Source of the DNA: Nitrogeniibacter aestuarii
Lineage (GTDB): Bacteria > Pseudomonadota > Gammaproteobacteria > Burkholderiales > Rhodocyclaceae
Length of the DNA: 64,000 nt
Direction of reading: 5' to 3'
NCBI RefSeq assembly: GCF_017309585.1
Contig: NZ_CP071321.1
Span: 2,418,001 to 2,482,000 of the forward strand
The notes under the pieces are model-generated. The model was given only the letters and a program-made list of their open reading frames with translations. It did not search any database and was not told the origin of the DNA. How positions within the stretch are numbered: the first letter of the stretch is position 1; every line of letters begins with the position of its first letter. Below are positions 54,658 through 63,518 of this stretch, one piece after another. A program made the position numbers and the translations under genes.

Positions 54658-55479
54658 TTATTTCAGCCCGAAGCCTCGGTTGCGCAACGCCTCGACCAGT
54701 CGATCACGCCCCGAAAGCGTTTCGGGACCCGCAATCCGTTTGCTTGAATGCACGGCCCAAGTGCCTTTCACATGCATCTGCTGGGCTGTGTAGAAGCGGG
54801 CCATTGCCGCGTTATAGCGTTCGATCGCGGCGGCCTGGCCGTCCAGATCGTATCGCTCCTTGTGGAGCACCACGGCCTGCGGCGGACGCGGCTTGACGCT
54901 GGCCGGTTTCGAAACGTCTTCGATGCCCACACACATACCGAACACCGCCACCACCTTCGGCGGCAGCCCCAGCAGTTCAGCCACGGCTTCGGGCTTGTTG
55001 CGCATGCCACCGATGTAGACCGTTGACAGCCCCAGCGATTCGGCGGCGACCACGGCGTTCTGCGCCGCCAGTGCGGCATCGATCACCCCCACCAGAAACA
55101 TCTCGGTGTAATCGAGCGCCTCATGGGGGCGGTCCAGTTGTTTTGCCAAGGATTCGAGCCGGGCCAGGTCGGCAAGCCACACCAGCTGAAGAGGCGCCTT
55201 GCGCACATGTGCCTGCCCGCCGGCGCACTCGGCGAGCGCGTCGCGTGTGGCCTGGTCGCGTACGGCAACCACACTCCATGCCTGCAGGTTGGATGAACTG
55301 GCCGCCGACTGGGCCGCGGCGATCATGGCGTCGAGCTGGGCGTCGGTAACTGGCGTATCGGTGTATGCCCGAACGGATTTGTGCGTCAGCAGCTGTTCAA
55401 TGATCGCGTTCTGGCTCGCACCAACATCCATGCTCGCTTCACCGTACCGCGCCCGGTATTTGCCCTCGAATTCACTCAT
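54658..55479 (-). CDS. NADPH-dependent nitroreductase family oxidoreductase (NfsA/FRP type)
   Basis: A 273-residue FMN-dependent reductase. The flavin-binding start HKSVRAYTDTPVTDAQLD and AAQSAASSSNLQAWSVVAV are typical, with the GLSTVYIGGMRNKPEAVAEL segment and a C-terminal Arg/Lys-rich end. It reduces nitro compounds or quinones. ATG 55479 has GGAG 6 bases upstream; a TTG at 55491 is in frame but less likely. Confidence 0.9.
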   Translation of the reverse strand: MSEFEGKYRARYGEASMDVGASQNAIIEQLLTHKSVRAYTDTPVTDAQLDAMIAAAQSAASSSNLQAWSVVAVRDQATRDALAECAGGQAHVRKAPLQLVWLADLARLESLAKQLDRPHEALDYTEMFLVGVIDAALAAQNAVVAAESLGLSTVYIGGMRNKPEAVAELLGLPPKVVAVFGMCVGIEDVSKPASVKPRPPQAVVLHKERYDLDGQAAAIERYNAAMARFYTAQQMHVKGTWAVHSSKRIAGPETLSGRDRLVEALRNRGFGLK

Positions 55480-55521
55480 GATCTGCTCCAATGCTCAACG
55501 CGGCCATTCTACTCAAGCCAT

Positions 55522-55992
55522 TCAATCCTTGACCGGAATCGGCGTGGCGCGATCGACCGTCACGGCAGTGACCGAATTCTTGGCGCTGCCACTGATGATC
55601 TTGTCGGTGTAGGTGAGATATACGAGCGTGTTGCGCTTGCGATCGACCATGCGAACCACATGGAGCGTCTTGAAGATGATCGAGCGTCGTTCGCTGAACG
55701 CGTCTTCCTGCAGGGGCACTGACTCCTTGAAGCGGATCGGCCCGACCTGGCGACAGGCAATCGACACATCCGAGACCTCCTCGGCCACGCCAAAGGCGCC
55801 CGCGATTCCGCCGCGCTCGGGCTTGCCCACAAAGCACGCCACACCTTCGACTTTCGGATCATCGAAGGCCTCGACCACCAGCTTGTGGGAGCCGGTGAGC
55901 TTCCATTCGGTATTCACCGAGCCGATCTCCTCGGCGTGGCTCGTCGCGGCCAGCGCGCACAGAAGACCAAGAGCAATAAAAAGATGTTTCAT
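55522..55992 (-). CDS. creA: CreA family periplasmic protein
   Basis: A 156-residue secreted protein with a signal peptide (1-20, ending SHA), then EEIGSVNTEWKLTGSHKLVV, AFDDPKVEGVACFV and RGGIAGAFGVAEEVSDVSIACRQVG, all CreA signatures. The biochemical role of CreA is unknown. The creB/C/D genes of E. coli are not beside it. Confidence 0.92.
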   Translation of the reverse strand: MKHLFIALGLLCALAATSHAEEIGSVNTEWKLTGSHKLVVEAFDDPKVEGVACFVGKPERGGIAGAFGVAEEVSDVSIACRQVGPIRFKESVPLQEDAFSERRSIIFKTLHVVRMVDRKRNTLVYLTYTDKIISGSAKNSVTAVTVDRATPIPVKD

Positions 55993-56124
55993 TGAATGCA
56001 GACCTGGGACATGGGTTCATGAATACTTGGGGGCGCTTGCACAGGATACAAGCCGACACGCACCCGGGGTGCGCCCGCGCAATCTCATGGGATACTTGGC
56101 GAACCCGAGTTCACCACGGCAACC

Positions 56125-57903
56125 ATGAAGACCGAAACCAGAACGCTGAGTGTTGAATCCCTGCTGGACCGTCTGCTCGAGGCCGGCCAGATCACCAAGG
56201 CGGATCGCGACGAGGCCGCGACAACCCTGCGTATGCGCGGACGGAGCGAGTTGCATCCGCTGGCTGCCGTGGGCGAACGGCGCCTCAAACGCGCGGTACC
56301 GCCGCACGACACCTTGAATGTGGAAGCAGTCACCGAATGGCTGGCGGGCGAAGTCGACATGCCCTACTTCCACATCGATCCACTCAAGATCGATGTCACC
56401 GCCGTGTGCAACGTGGTCTCCCACGCTTACGCCACCCGTTTTCGCATCCTGCCGGTGGCAGTGCATGCCGACGAAGTGACCATCGCCACCTCGGAGCCGT
56501 ACGACGCCGAGTGGCAGGACGTGCTGGAACAGGCCTTGCGGATCCGTATCAAGCGCGTGCTCGCCAACCCGACCGACATCATTCGCTATCTGGCGGAGTT
56601 CTACAGCCTCTCGCGCTCACTCAAGCAGGCGCTGGACCAGCACGAGGGCATGCAATCGGGCATTGGCAACTTCGAGCAGCTCGTCAAACTCGGTTCCAAC
56701 AAGTCGCTCGACGCCAACGATCAGGCCGTCATCCACATCGTCGATTGGCTGCTGCAGTACGCCTTCGACCAGCGCGCCAGTGACATTCACATCGAACCGC
56801 GCCGCGAAGTATGCAATGTGCGCTTTCGCATCGATGGCGTGATGCATCTGGTGTATCAGACACCCGTTCCTGTCATGGCCGCGATCACCAACCGCATCAA
56901 ACTCATGGGCCGTATGGATGTGGTGGAAAAGCGCCGCCCCCAGGACGGGCGCATCAAGACCCAGTCATCGAGCGGCGAGGAGATCGAACTTCGCTTGTCG
57001 ACCATGCCGACTGCCTTCGGTGAAAAGCTGGTGCTCCGGATTTTCAATCCGGACGTGTTGCTCAAATCCTTCGGCGACCTGGGCTTTTCACGGGAAGAAG
57101 AAGGCCGCTGGCGCCGGCTCTTCGAGCAACCCAACGGGATCATCCTGGTGACGGGCCCCACTGGTTCGGGCAAGACCACAACGCTCTATTCGACACTCAA
57201 GGAGCTGGCCAAACCTGAAATCAACGTGTGCACTGTCGAAGATCCGATCGAGATGGTGTATCCGCACCTGAACCAGATGCAGGTACAGCCCAACATCGGG
57301 CTCGATTTTGCCTCCGGCGTGCGCACCCTCCTCCGCCAGGACCCGGACGTGATCATGGTGGGCGAGATCCGTGACCTGGAAACCGCGCAGATGGCCATCC
57401 AGGCCGCGCTGACCGGGCACCTGGTACTTTCCACCCTGCACACCAACGATGCGCCGTCCGCGCTCACACGACTGATGGATCTTGGTGTGCCCCCCTACCT
57501 CATCCGCTCAACGCTGCTGGGTGTGCTCGCGCAGCGTCTGGTACGCACCCTGTGCCCCCACTGCAAGAAACCCACCGAGATCGACGCCGGCGACTGGAAG
57601 GATCTGCTGACGCCCTGGAACTCCAGCGTGCCGCAGCACGCACATCGCCCGGAAGGGTGTCTTGAATGCCGGATGACCGGCTTCCAGGGTCGGGTAGGCC
57701 TCTACGAGATGATGGTCATGAACAGCGATTTGCGCGAACGGGTACGCCCCGACATGGACGGCACCCAGTTTCGCACGGTCGCCGTCAAGGAGGGCATGCA
57801 ACCGCTCAGACTCGCCGGCGCCCGACACATCGCCGCGGGCATGACCACACTGGAAGAAGTCGCCCGGGCGACGCCGCCGGCCTCGGGTGAAGCAAGCGAC
57901 TGA
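56125..57903 (+). CDS. GspE/PilB family secretion ATPase (orphan)
   Basis: A 592-residue type II secretion/type IV pilus assembly ATPase. An N-terminal MshEN-like region (about 1-160), then the core: DQRASDIHIEPRREVCNVRF, Walker A GPTGSGKTTT near residue 345, Asp box (VCTVEDPIEMVY), Walker B VIMVGEIRD, His box (ALTGHLVLSTLHTND), and a C4 zinc site (CPHC, then CLEC). No pilin, pilC/gspF, gspD or prepilin peptidase gene is nearby, so it must work with parts encoded elsewhere. Confidence 0.9.
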   Translation: MKTETRTLSVESLLDRLLEAGQITKADRDEAATTLRMRGRSELHPLAAVGERRLKRAVPPHDTLNVEAVTEWLAGEVDMPYFHIDPLKIDVTAVCNVVSHAYATRFRILPVAVHADEVTIATSEPYDAEWQDVLEQALRIRIKRVLANPTDIIRYLAEFYSLSRSLKQALDQHEGMQSGIGNFEQLVKLGSNKSLDANDQAVIHIVDWLLQYAFDQRASDIHIEPRREVCNVRFRIDGVMHLVYQTPVPVMAAITNRIKLMGRMDVVEKRRPQDGRIKTQSSSGEEIELRLSTMPTAFGEKLVLRIFNPDVLLKSFGDLGFSREEEGRWRRLFEQPNGIILVTGPTGSGKTTTLYSTLKELAKPEINVCTVEDPIEMVYPHLNQMQVQPNIGLDFASGVRTLLRQDPDVIMVGEIRDLETAQMAIQAALTGHLVLSTLHTNDAPSALTRLMDLGVPPYLIRSTLLGVLAQRLVRTLCPHCKKPTEIDAGDWKDLLTPWNSSVPQHAHRPEGCLECRMTGFQGRVGLYEMMVMNSDLRERVRPDMDGTQFRTVAVKEGMQPLRLAGARHIAAGMTTLEEVARATPPASGEASD

Positions 57904-57915
57904 CCGAAGGCTTTT

Positions 57916-59037
57916 TCAGGCGCCTTTGCGACTGACGCGCAAAACCCGGCCGCCGCCCTCGTCGAGCAGGTAGATGGCCCCATCGGGTCCATTGACCACG
58001 TCGCGGATACGTTGGGTGACCCCGTCGAGCAGGCGCTCTTCCTTGACGACGCGCTCGCCCTCCACGTCGAGGCGCACCAGCACGCCGAACTTGAGCGAGC
58101 CGACAAACAGATCGCCCTGCCATTCGGGAAACACGTCGCCGGTGTAGAACGCCATGCCCGACGGCGCGATCGAAGGCACCCAGTAATGCACCGGCAGCAC
58201 GACGTCGTCGCGCACTTCACCTTCACCGATACGGAACCCGGTCACGTACTCACGCCCGTAGGTGATATCCGGCCAGCCATGATTGCGCCCCGGCGCCGGT
58301 ATGTTGACCTCATCGCCACCTTGCGGCCCGTGCTCGTGCGCCCACAGTTTTCCGGATTGAGGATGAATTGCCGCGCCTTGCACGTTGCGATGCCCCCATG
58401 ACCAGATTTCGCGGGCAAAACCGTCAGCCGTTGCAAACGGGTTGTCGGACGGGACCGAGCCGTCCGGTTTGATACGCACAATCTTGCCCAGGTGCGACTT
58501 GGGATACTGAGCATGCTCACGGTAGGCGTAGCGATCACCGAGCGTGACGAACAATGTGCCGTCGGGGGCAAAGGCCAGGCGCCCGCCGAAGTGTCCGCCC
58601 CCCGGTGGATCTTCGTTCTGCGCGAAGATCACCGTCACCTCGTCCAGGCGCATCGCCTCCCGATCGAGGCGTGCGCGCGCCACCGCGGTACGCGCGCCAG
58701 ATTCAGTTGGCTGGGCGAATGCAAAATAGATGAGTGAGTCGGTACCGAAGGTCGGACTCAAGGAGACGCCCAGCAAGCCCCCCTGCCCTTGCGCGTGCAC
58801 GTCGGGCAGGCCCGCGAGCGATGCACTGACCTCCCCGGTGGTAGTGACGATACGCATCCGGCCGGGGCGCTCGGTCACCAGCATGTCGCCCCCGGGGAGA
58901 AACGCCAGCGACCACGGCACATCAAGGCCACGAGCGACTTCACTCACCTCCAGGGCCGGCTCGGCTCGCGCCATTCCTGCCAGGCCGGCAACGAGTGTGA
59001 CAATCATCAAGCATGAACGAAACAAAGAAGGTCGCAC
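57916..59037 (-). CDS. PQQ-dependent aldose sugar dehydrogenase (YliI/Asd family)
   Basis: A 373-residue secreted beta-propeller enzyme of the soluble glucose dehydrogenase/Hhip-like group. A signal peptide (about 1-25, ending ARA) precedes RGLDVPWSLAFLPGGDMLVTE, then GQGGLLGVSLSP, HFGGRLAFAPDGTLFVTLGDR and HEHGPQGGDEVN, which carry the PQQ and Ca ligands. The start is GTG 59037 with GGAG 8 bases upstream; a TTG at 59058 would add seven residues without a ribosome binding site. No PQQ biosynthesis genes are in the window. Confidence 0.91.
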   Translation of the reverse strand: MRPSLFRSCLMIVTLVAGLAGMARAEPALEVSEVARGLDVPWSLAFLPGGDMLVTERPGRMRIVTTTGEVSASLAGLPDVHAQGQGGLLGVSLSPTFGTDSLIYFAFAQPTESGARTAVARARLDREAMRLDEVTVIFAQNEDPPGGGHFGGRLAFAPDGTLFVTLGDRYAYREHAQYPKSHLGKIVRIKPDGSVPSDNPFATADGFAREIWSWGHRNVQGAAIHPQSGKLWAHEHGPQGGDEVNIPAPGRNHGWPDITYGREYVTGFRIGEGEVRDDVVLPVHYWVPSIAPSGMAFYTGDVFPEWQGDLFVGSLKFGVLVRLDVEGERVVKEERLLDGVTQRIRDVVNGPDGAIYLLDEGGGRVLRVSRKGA

Positions 59038-59160
59038 GCCAGATCTCCATGCAATCAATGGGTTTACGACTGACCCGCATCCGGACGAAGGGTTCGCGTT
59101 CGATGATCAAGGCGGCGATGGAGTAAGATCGGGGTCCTATACGCGTCCGGTCAATTCGCT

Positions 59161-60183
59161 TTGCCTTATACCGCTTCCCTGTCCGACCTCCTCGCCAACG
59201 CCTTGGCACATCGCAGCACGTTGCTCAGCCAGCTCGAGCTGGAACAGACTGACTGCTACCGTCTTTTTCACGGTAGCGTCGAAGGCGTCGCTGGACTGAC
59301 CATCGACCGCTATGGCGATCTGATCCTGGTTCAGAGCTTTCACAAGCCCCTGACTGACGAAATCCTGACGATCATTCGCCGTTTCTACGCCGATGTGCAC
59401 CCAAGGTTCGACCTCATCTACAACGACCGCTCGGCGAGAAATTCACGCATCACCAACCCCTTGCCGGATGACCAGGTCGCCGCCGCTTCAATGCCCAGAG
59501 TCGCCCTCGAAACAGGGGTCGCCTTTCGCATCCAGGCCCGCCACAGCGGCCAGGACCCATGGCTCTTTCTCGACCTGCGTGCAGCACGCCGTCGCGTCAC
59601 GCAACTGGCCTCCGGGCGCAGCGTACTGAATCTGTTTGCCTGTACCTGTGGCGTCGGTATCGCCGCCGCGCACGCGGGTGCAACGTTTGTCATGAACGTG
59701 GATTTCGCGCAATCGAGCCTCGATGTGGGCAAGGAAAACGCCAAGCTCAACGCCTTGGGCATTCGCCCGCGATTCATCCAGAGTGACGTATTTCCGGCCA
59801 TCCGCCAGCTGTCCGGGCTCGGGCAGGCCCAACGTGTCCGCGGGCGGCGCTTGCCGCCCTTTCCGACACTGGAGGCTCGACAGTTTGATCTGGTTTTCCT
59901 CGATCCACCCCGGTACGCCAAGAGTGCCTTTGGTGTGGTGGATCTGATCAACGACTATCCCGCCCTGTTCAAGCCCTCGCTGCTGGCGACGCGGCCGGGC
60001 GGCACGCTGATGTGCTGCAACAATGTGGCACAGGTCGAAGGCACTGCCTGGCTCGCTCAGCTGGAACGCAGTGCAGCCAAGGCAGGCCGACCGATCCGGG
60101 ACGCCCAGTGGATTCGCCCCGATGCCGACTTCCCCAGCTTTGACGATAACCCGCCCCTCAAGGTACTTGAGCTGAGCGTCTGA
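59161..60183 (+). CDS. Class I SAM-dependent rRNA methyltransferase (RlmI-like)
   Basis: A 340-residue methyltransferase of the RlmI/RlmL-C type. A short ferredoxin-like N-part (YRLFHGSVEGVAGLTIDRYGD) precedes the Rossmann domain: SVLNLFACTCGVGIAAAHAGA (SAM loop), NVDFAQSSLDVGKENAKLNA and FLDPPRYAKS, the latter the active-site DPPR-like motif. It lacks the PUA domain of E. coli RlmI. The start codon is TTG. The target is probably 23S rRNA cytosine. Confidence 0.88.
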   Translation: MPYTASLSDLLANALAHRSTLLSQLELEQTDCYRLFHGSVEGVAGLTIDRYGDLILVQSFHKPLTDEILTIIRRFYADVHPRFDLIYNDRSARNSRITNPLPDDQVAAASMPRVALETGVAFRIQARHSGQDPWLFLDLRAARRRVTQLASGRSVLNLFACTCGVGIAAAHAGATFVMNVDFAQSSLDVGKENAKLNALGIRPRFIQSDVFPAIRQLSGLGQAQRVRGRRLPPFPTLEARQFDLVFLDPPRYAKSAFGVVDLINDYPALFKPSLLATRPGGTLMCCNNVAQVEGTAWLAQLERSAAKAGRPIRDAQWIRPDADFPSFDDNPPLKVLELSV

Positions 60184-61143
60184 TCACGCCGCGGCACGCG
60201 GCGCAATGGGGGCAATCCAGTTGCACTTCGGGTAGCTGGAGCACCCCCAGTAGTCGCCATGGGTGCCATTGGCATGGACCATTTTCGATCCGCAGATGGG
60301 ACAGGTGGGCGACTCGAAGTCACCCACGGTCGCCTCCTCGAGCAGTTGAGCTTGCTGGTCCTCCGGCAGGCGCTGAATCATGGCCAGCAGGACCCGTGCG
60401 TCGACGAGCACGATCTTGTGATGATGCCCCAGCACTTTGGCCTCGGGGGTGAACACCCCATTGGTCATGAAGAACGCGCGCTCGATGCGCTCGTGGGACA
60501 TCACCCCAAGCAATTCGCGCACGCCCTGCACGCCAGTCGCCAGCGGACCGCGTGTGCGCACATGCACCACGGCCGTTGCTCGACGTACGCGCTCCTTGTC
60601 CTGGAACAGGTAGATGTCCATGCCACCGTTGGCCGCCAACGGAATGGCCACATGCTGGATGTCCTTGGCGCGATAGTAGCTGGTGCACAGCTGCTCGAAC
60701 CGGCGCCATTCGAGCGACTGGAGCAGATCCAGCGTCCATGAGCGCTGCACCGGCCTCACCTGGGGGATGACGGGTAGCGGCTCATCCGACAGGACCGTAT
60801 CGAGCGCACCCTCGCCGGCCTCATCGAACTGGGTGGGCGCCGAATGTGTCGTTGGCGGCACCTCTGACAGGCGAAGCTCGGTCAGCGAGGCCATCCCGTC
60901 GAATTCTTCGCGCGGCGCGGGCGCCCCGCGCACCAGCAGACCTGCCGCATACGCCCCGAGAATCACCGCCGCACCACCGCCGACGATCTGCGCCATGAGA
61001 ACCGCCGGCTCGGTACCGCTCGATCCACCCAGCAATTGCGGAATGGCGTAGAGCCCGATGACGCCAAACAGAATGGCCAGCCAGAGCATGGCCTTCCATC
61101 CCAGCATCGTCCTGTCACTCGGGGCTTGCGCGGCGTAACTCAT
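60184..61143 (-). CDS. Membrane-anchored Mrr-like restriction endonuclease fold protein with zinc finger
   Basis: A 319-residue protein. Two membrane helices (about residues 17-38 and 47-70), an acidic linker, an Mrr-cat-like domain (residues 140-265: LLQSLEWRRFEQLCTSYYRA, GGMDIYLFQDK, AVVHVRTRG) and a C-terminal topoisomerase-type C4 zinc finger (CPICGSKM, then CSSYPKC). In active Mrr the sequence is D-(xn)-QxK; here the Asp is present (GMD) but QxK is HVR, so catalysis is questionable. Role unknown; possibly a defence- or DNA-handling-related protein at the membrane. Confidence 0.82.
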   Translation of the reverse strand: MSYAAQAPSDRTMLGWKAMLWLAILFGVIGLYAIPQLLGGSSGTEPAVLMAQIVGGGAAVILGAYAAGLLVRGAPAPREEFDGMASLTELRLSEVPPTTHSAPTQFDEAGEGALDTVLSDEPLPVIPQVRPVQRSWTLDLLQSLEWRRFEQLCTSYYRAKDIQHVAIPLAANGGMDIYLFQDKERVRRATAVVHVRTRGPLATGVQGVRELLGVMSHERIERAFFMTNGVFTPEAKVLGHHHKIVLVDARVLLAMIQRLPEDQQAQLLEEATVGDFESPTCPICGSKMVHANGTHGDYWGCSSYPKCNWIAPIAPRAAA

Positions 61144-61258
61144 GGGCTGATCGTCCGGTGGAAGGCCAACCCGAACCCGGTTAGCCTTTGATTTGATGTG
61201 ATTTCCGGAATCATGTCATACGACTTTAGGCGTGACAATCGCAAGATGACGATGTTCT

Positions 61259-61285
61259 AAAAAGGCGTGCGACTTTTCGCACGCC
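61259..61285 (-). terminator. Terminator-like hairpin with minus-strand T-run
   Basis: GGCGTGCG, loop ACTTTT, CGCACGCC; the T-run lies on the minus strand only. It stands between two divergent genes, so it would stop antisense transcription coming from the right. Confidence 0.55.
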
Positions 61286-61395
61286 GTCAGGAAACTTGAT
61301 CACCGATCTGCGCAATTCCCGACACCTTCTTTGCCTGCGCTGACCCAAACAGCGACAATGCAGGCTCGAAGTGAACTGTGCACGAGAAACGCCTC

Positions 61396-62079
61396 ATGAA
61401 ACTCGCGATGTCCATCGCCGCCCTGATCATTGCGGCTCTGGTACTCCCCATCTTTTTCATTCCAGACAGCGCCGACATGAGCAAGCGGCTGGAACTGCTT
61501 CCATGGAATATCGAAACGCGTGACGATGGCCATGCACGGGTGATGGGAATCACGCTGGGGCAAACGCCGCTCGAAGAGGCACGCCAGCTCTATGGTCCCG
61601 ACATGGACGTGGCCATCGTTACGGCGCCTGACGAACCCGGCGCCATCGAAGCCTATGTGGCCAGTGCCAGGGCGGGCTACATCACGGGCAAACTCGTGAT
61701 CGTGGTCGATGCGACACCTGAGATGGTGGCGGCGATGCGTGAACGCGCCAAGAAAACCGAGTACATGGAATCGACCACCCGGAAAGCAACACCGCTGCCC
61801 GCCGATCTGGCCACCATCTTCTCGTTGCCGGTGCGCTCTCTGGCCTTCATTCCGACCATAAATCTCGACCAGGACGCCATCGCCGAGCGCTTTGGCCCCG
61901 CCGCCGAGCGTATCCAGACCAATGATCACCAGACCCACCTGCTCTACCCGGAGAAGGGTCTCGACGTCATTCTCGACACCAAGGGCAAGGAGCTGCTGCA
62001 ATACGTTTCGCCCAAGGATTTCGCGGTACTGACCGCCCCCCTCCATGCGCGTCGGGAAACACCCGAAGCCGCTCAGTAA
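61396..62079 (+). CDS. Hypothetical membrane-anchored protein, 227 residues
   Basis: Not recognised. An N-terminal hydrophobic helix (residues 3-22, LAMSIAALIIAALVLPIFFI) is probably an uncleaved anchor or signal. The rest looks periplasmic: GITLGQTPLEEARQLYGPDM resembles a lipoprotein-like SmpA/OmlA opening (G-xT-xxEvrxxLG), then a strand-rich part and SLPVRSLAFIPTINLDQDAI. I chose ATG 61396; the GTG at 61378 is in frame. The 3' end overlaps slyX by 7 bases. Confidence 0.75.
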   Translation: MKLAMSIAALIIAALVLPIFFIPDSADMSKRLELLPWNIETRDDGHARVMGITLGQTPLEEARQLYGPDMDVAIVTAPDEPGAIEAYVASARAGYITGKLVIVVDATPEMVAAMRERAKKTEYMESTTRKATPLPADLATIFSLPVRSLAFIPTINLDQDAIAERFGPAAERIQTNDHQTHLLYPEKGLDVILDTKGKELLQYVSPKDFAVLTAPLHARRETPEAAQ

Positions 62080-62327
62080 TGAGGCGGAATTTCGTCCTCA
62101 AGGCGCCGCTGCTGTTCGGGCATTCGTGACATGACCATGGATTTGAGCGCGGCCAGCTCCCGCTCGAGCCGTTCGATGCGTTGCTGCTGCCTGAATACCG
62201 TGCGGTTCAATTCATCCAGTTGATCCTCTGCATCCATCAATTTGCACTCAAGCGATTCCAGACGCGCTTCCAAATGACACCTCGTGTGTTTGAGCGAAAT
62301 GCGAACACGCCTCTGTGTCCGAGACAT
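62073..62327 (-). CDS. slyX: SlyX family protein
   Basis: A small coiled-coil protein, identified by LEARLESLECKLMDAEDQLDELNRTV and the diagnostic C-terminus IPPHY. From ATG 62327 it has 84 residues. The usual family start corresponds to the TTG at 62273, which has CGAGG about 7 bases upstream and would give 66 residues, close to E. coli SlyX; the first 18 residues are probably not translated. Function unknown. It is convergent with the preceding gene and overlaps it by 7 bases. Confidence 0.88.
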   Translation of the reverse strand: MSRTQRRVRISLKHTRCHLEARLESLECKLMDAEDQLDELNRTVFRQQQRIERLERELAALKSMVMSRMPEQQRRLEDEIPPHY

Positions 62328-62439
62328 GGTCTGCCCGAAGGGCGATTTACAAGAACAATGTCACATCAACACGCCACAGGCCGTTGAATCCACCATGGCA
62401 TTGGTTAATATGGCGCCATTCCCTCGTCATTAATGACCC

Positions 62440-63474
62440 ATGAAAACTTTCAAACTCGTTTTTTCAGGTGACATTCTGCCCGGTCACGAGCCCGAGCGGG
62501 TCAAAACGCAACTGGCCGCCATGCTCAAGGTGCCGCCTGAAAAATCAGCGCGACTTTTCTCAGGGAAGGATGTCATTCTCAAGACCGGCCTGGACGAAAC
62601 ACGCGTCGACGCCTATCGGCGAAAACTCGCCACGATGGGCGTGGGTGTCCGGGCGGTTGCCGAAACGGCACCTGAAAGCGCGGTCAAGACAGAAGCAAGC
62701 GCTCTCGTATCCCGTCCGGCTGACTCGGCCCCTGCAGCATCAACCATGGCGCTGTCGCCTGTGGCGCACGAGACGACGGACGCCGCCGCGTCTCCGCTTC
62801 AAGTCGAGCCGGTCAGTGAGCCCGTTCCTGAAACCCAGTGCCCGGAATGCGGCCACACCCAACCCAAGCGCACCCTGTGCGTGCAGTGCGGTGCCGACAT
62901 GCCGCGCATTCGAGCCGCCCAGGCAGCTGCTGCTGAAGAAGCACGTCGGCCGCCTGTCCCCGGCCGTGGTATCCAAGAACCGGAATCGGACACCTCCCAG
63001 GAAGTCGAACGCCCCGGCTACCTTGGCTTGAGTTTCGAAGGTCGATTCGGCCGCCGCAGCTACTTCGTGGGCAACTTCCTCGTCATGCTGGTCGTCGCTC
63101 TACTGGGTTTTGCAAGCGCTCTCGCCGGAGGCGGCATCGGCTTTCTGCTCATGATCCCGGCGATCATCGTCGGGTTCATACTGATCCTGCGCGTCTCGGT
63201 ACTGCGCTTTCACGATTTCAACTGGAGTGGTTGGTGGTCACTGCTGTTGTTCGTCCCCGGCGTCGGCGCCGTTGCCAGTCTGCTGTTGCTGTTCATGCCG
63301 GGCTCGACGAGCTCGAATGATTATGGCTACCGCCCATCGCCGACCCCATGGTTACACGCGGGTCTGCTCATCCTCGCAATGGTGGTGGCCACCGCCATGA
63401 TGCTGCCGGTTGCCCACAAGTCTTACGCCACATACGTCGAGCGCGCCCAACAGGCGCAGTCCGCCGTACGCTGA
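62440..63474 (+). CDS. DUF805 membrane protein with N-terminal domain and zinc ribbon
   Basis: A 344-residue protein with three parts: an N-terminal domain (1-75, KTFKLVFSGDILPGHEPERV, LFSGKDVILKTGLD), a Pro/Ala-rich linker, a zinc ribbon (CPECGHTQPKRTLCVQCGADM, shown in parts: CPEC and CVQC), then a DUF805 domain (FEGRFGRRSYFVGNF, VLRFHDFNWSGWWSLLLFVP) with four membrane helices. The N-terminal module appears in other membrane proteins before variable domains. Function unknown. Confidence 0.82.
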   Translation: MKTFKLVFSGDILPGHEPERVKTQLAAMLKVPPEKSARLFSGKDVILKTGLDETRVDAYRRKLATMGVGVRAVAETAPESAVKTEASALVSRPADSAPAASTMALSPVAHETTDAAASPLQVEPVSEPVPETQCPECGHTQPKRTLCVQCGADMPRIRAAQAAAAEEARRPPVPGRGIQEPESDTSQEVERPGYLGLSFEGRFGRRSYFVGNFLVMLVVALLGFASALAGGGIGFLLMIPAIIVGFILILRVSVLRFHDFNWSGWWSLLLFVPGVGAVASLLLLFMPGSTSSNDYGYRPSPTPWLHAGLLILAMVVATAMMLPVAHKSYATYVERAQQAQSAVR

Positions 63475-63518
63475 TCCCGACTCGTGGGAGCAGTCCAAAC
63501 GGATTTCAATGATCGCCT

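Noticed and set aside
60184..61143. Active restriction endonuclease or restriction-modification system
   Set aside because: No methyltransferase partner is present, the QxK motif is lost and the protein is membrane-anchored.
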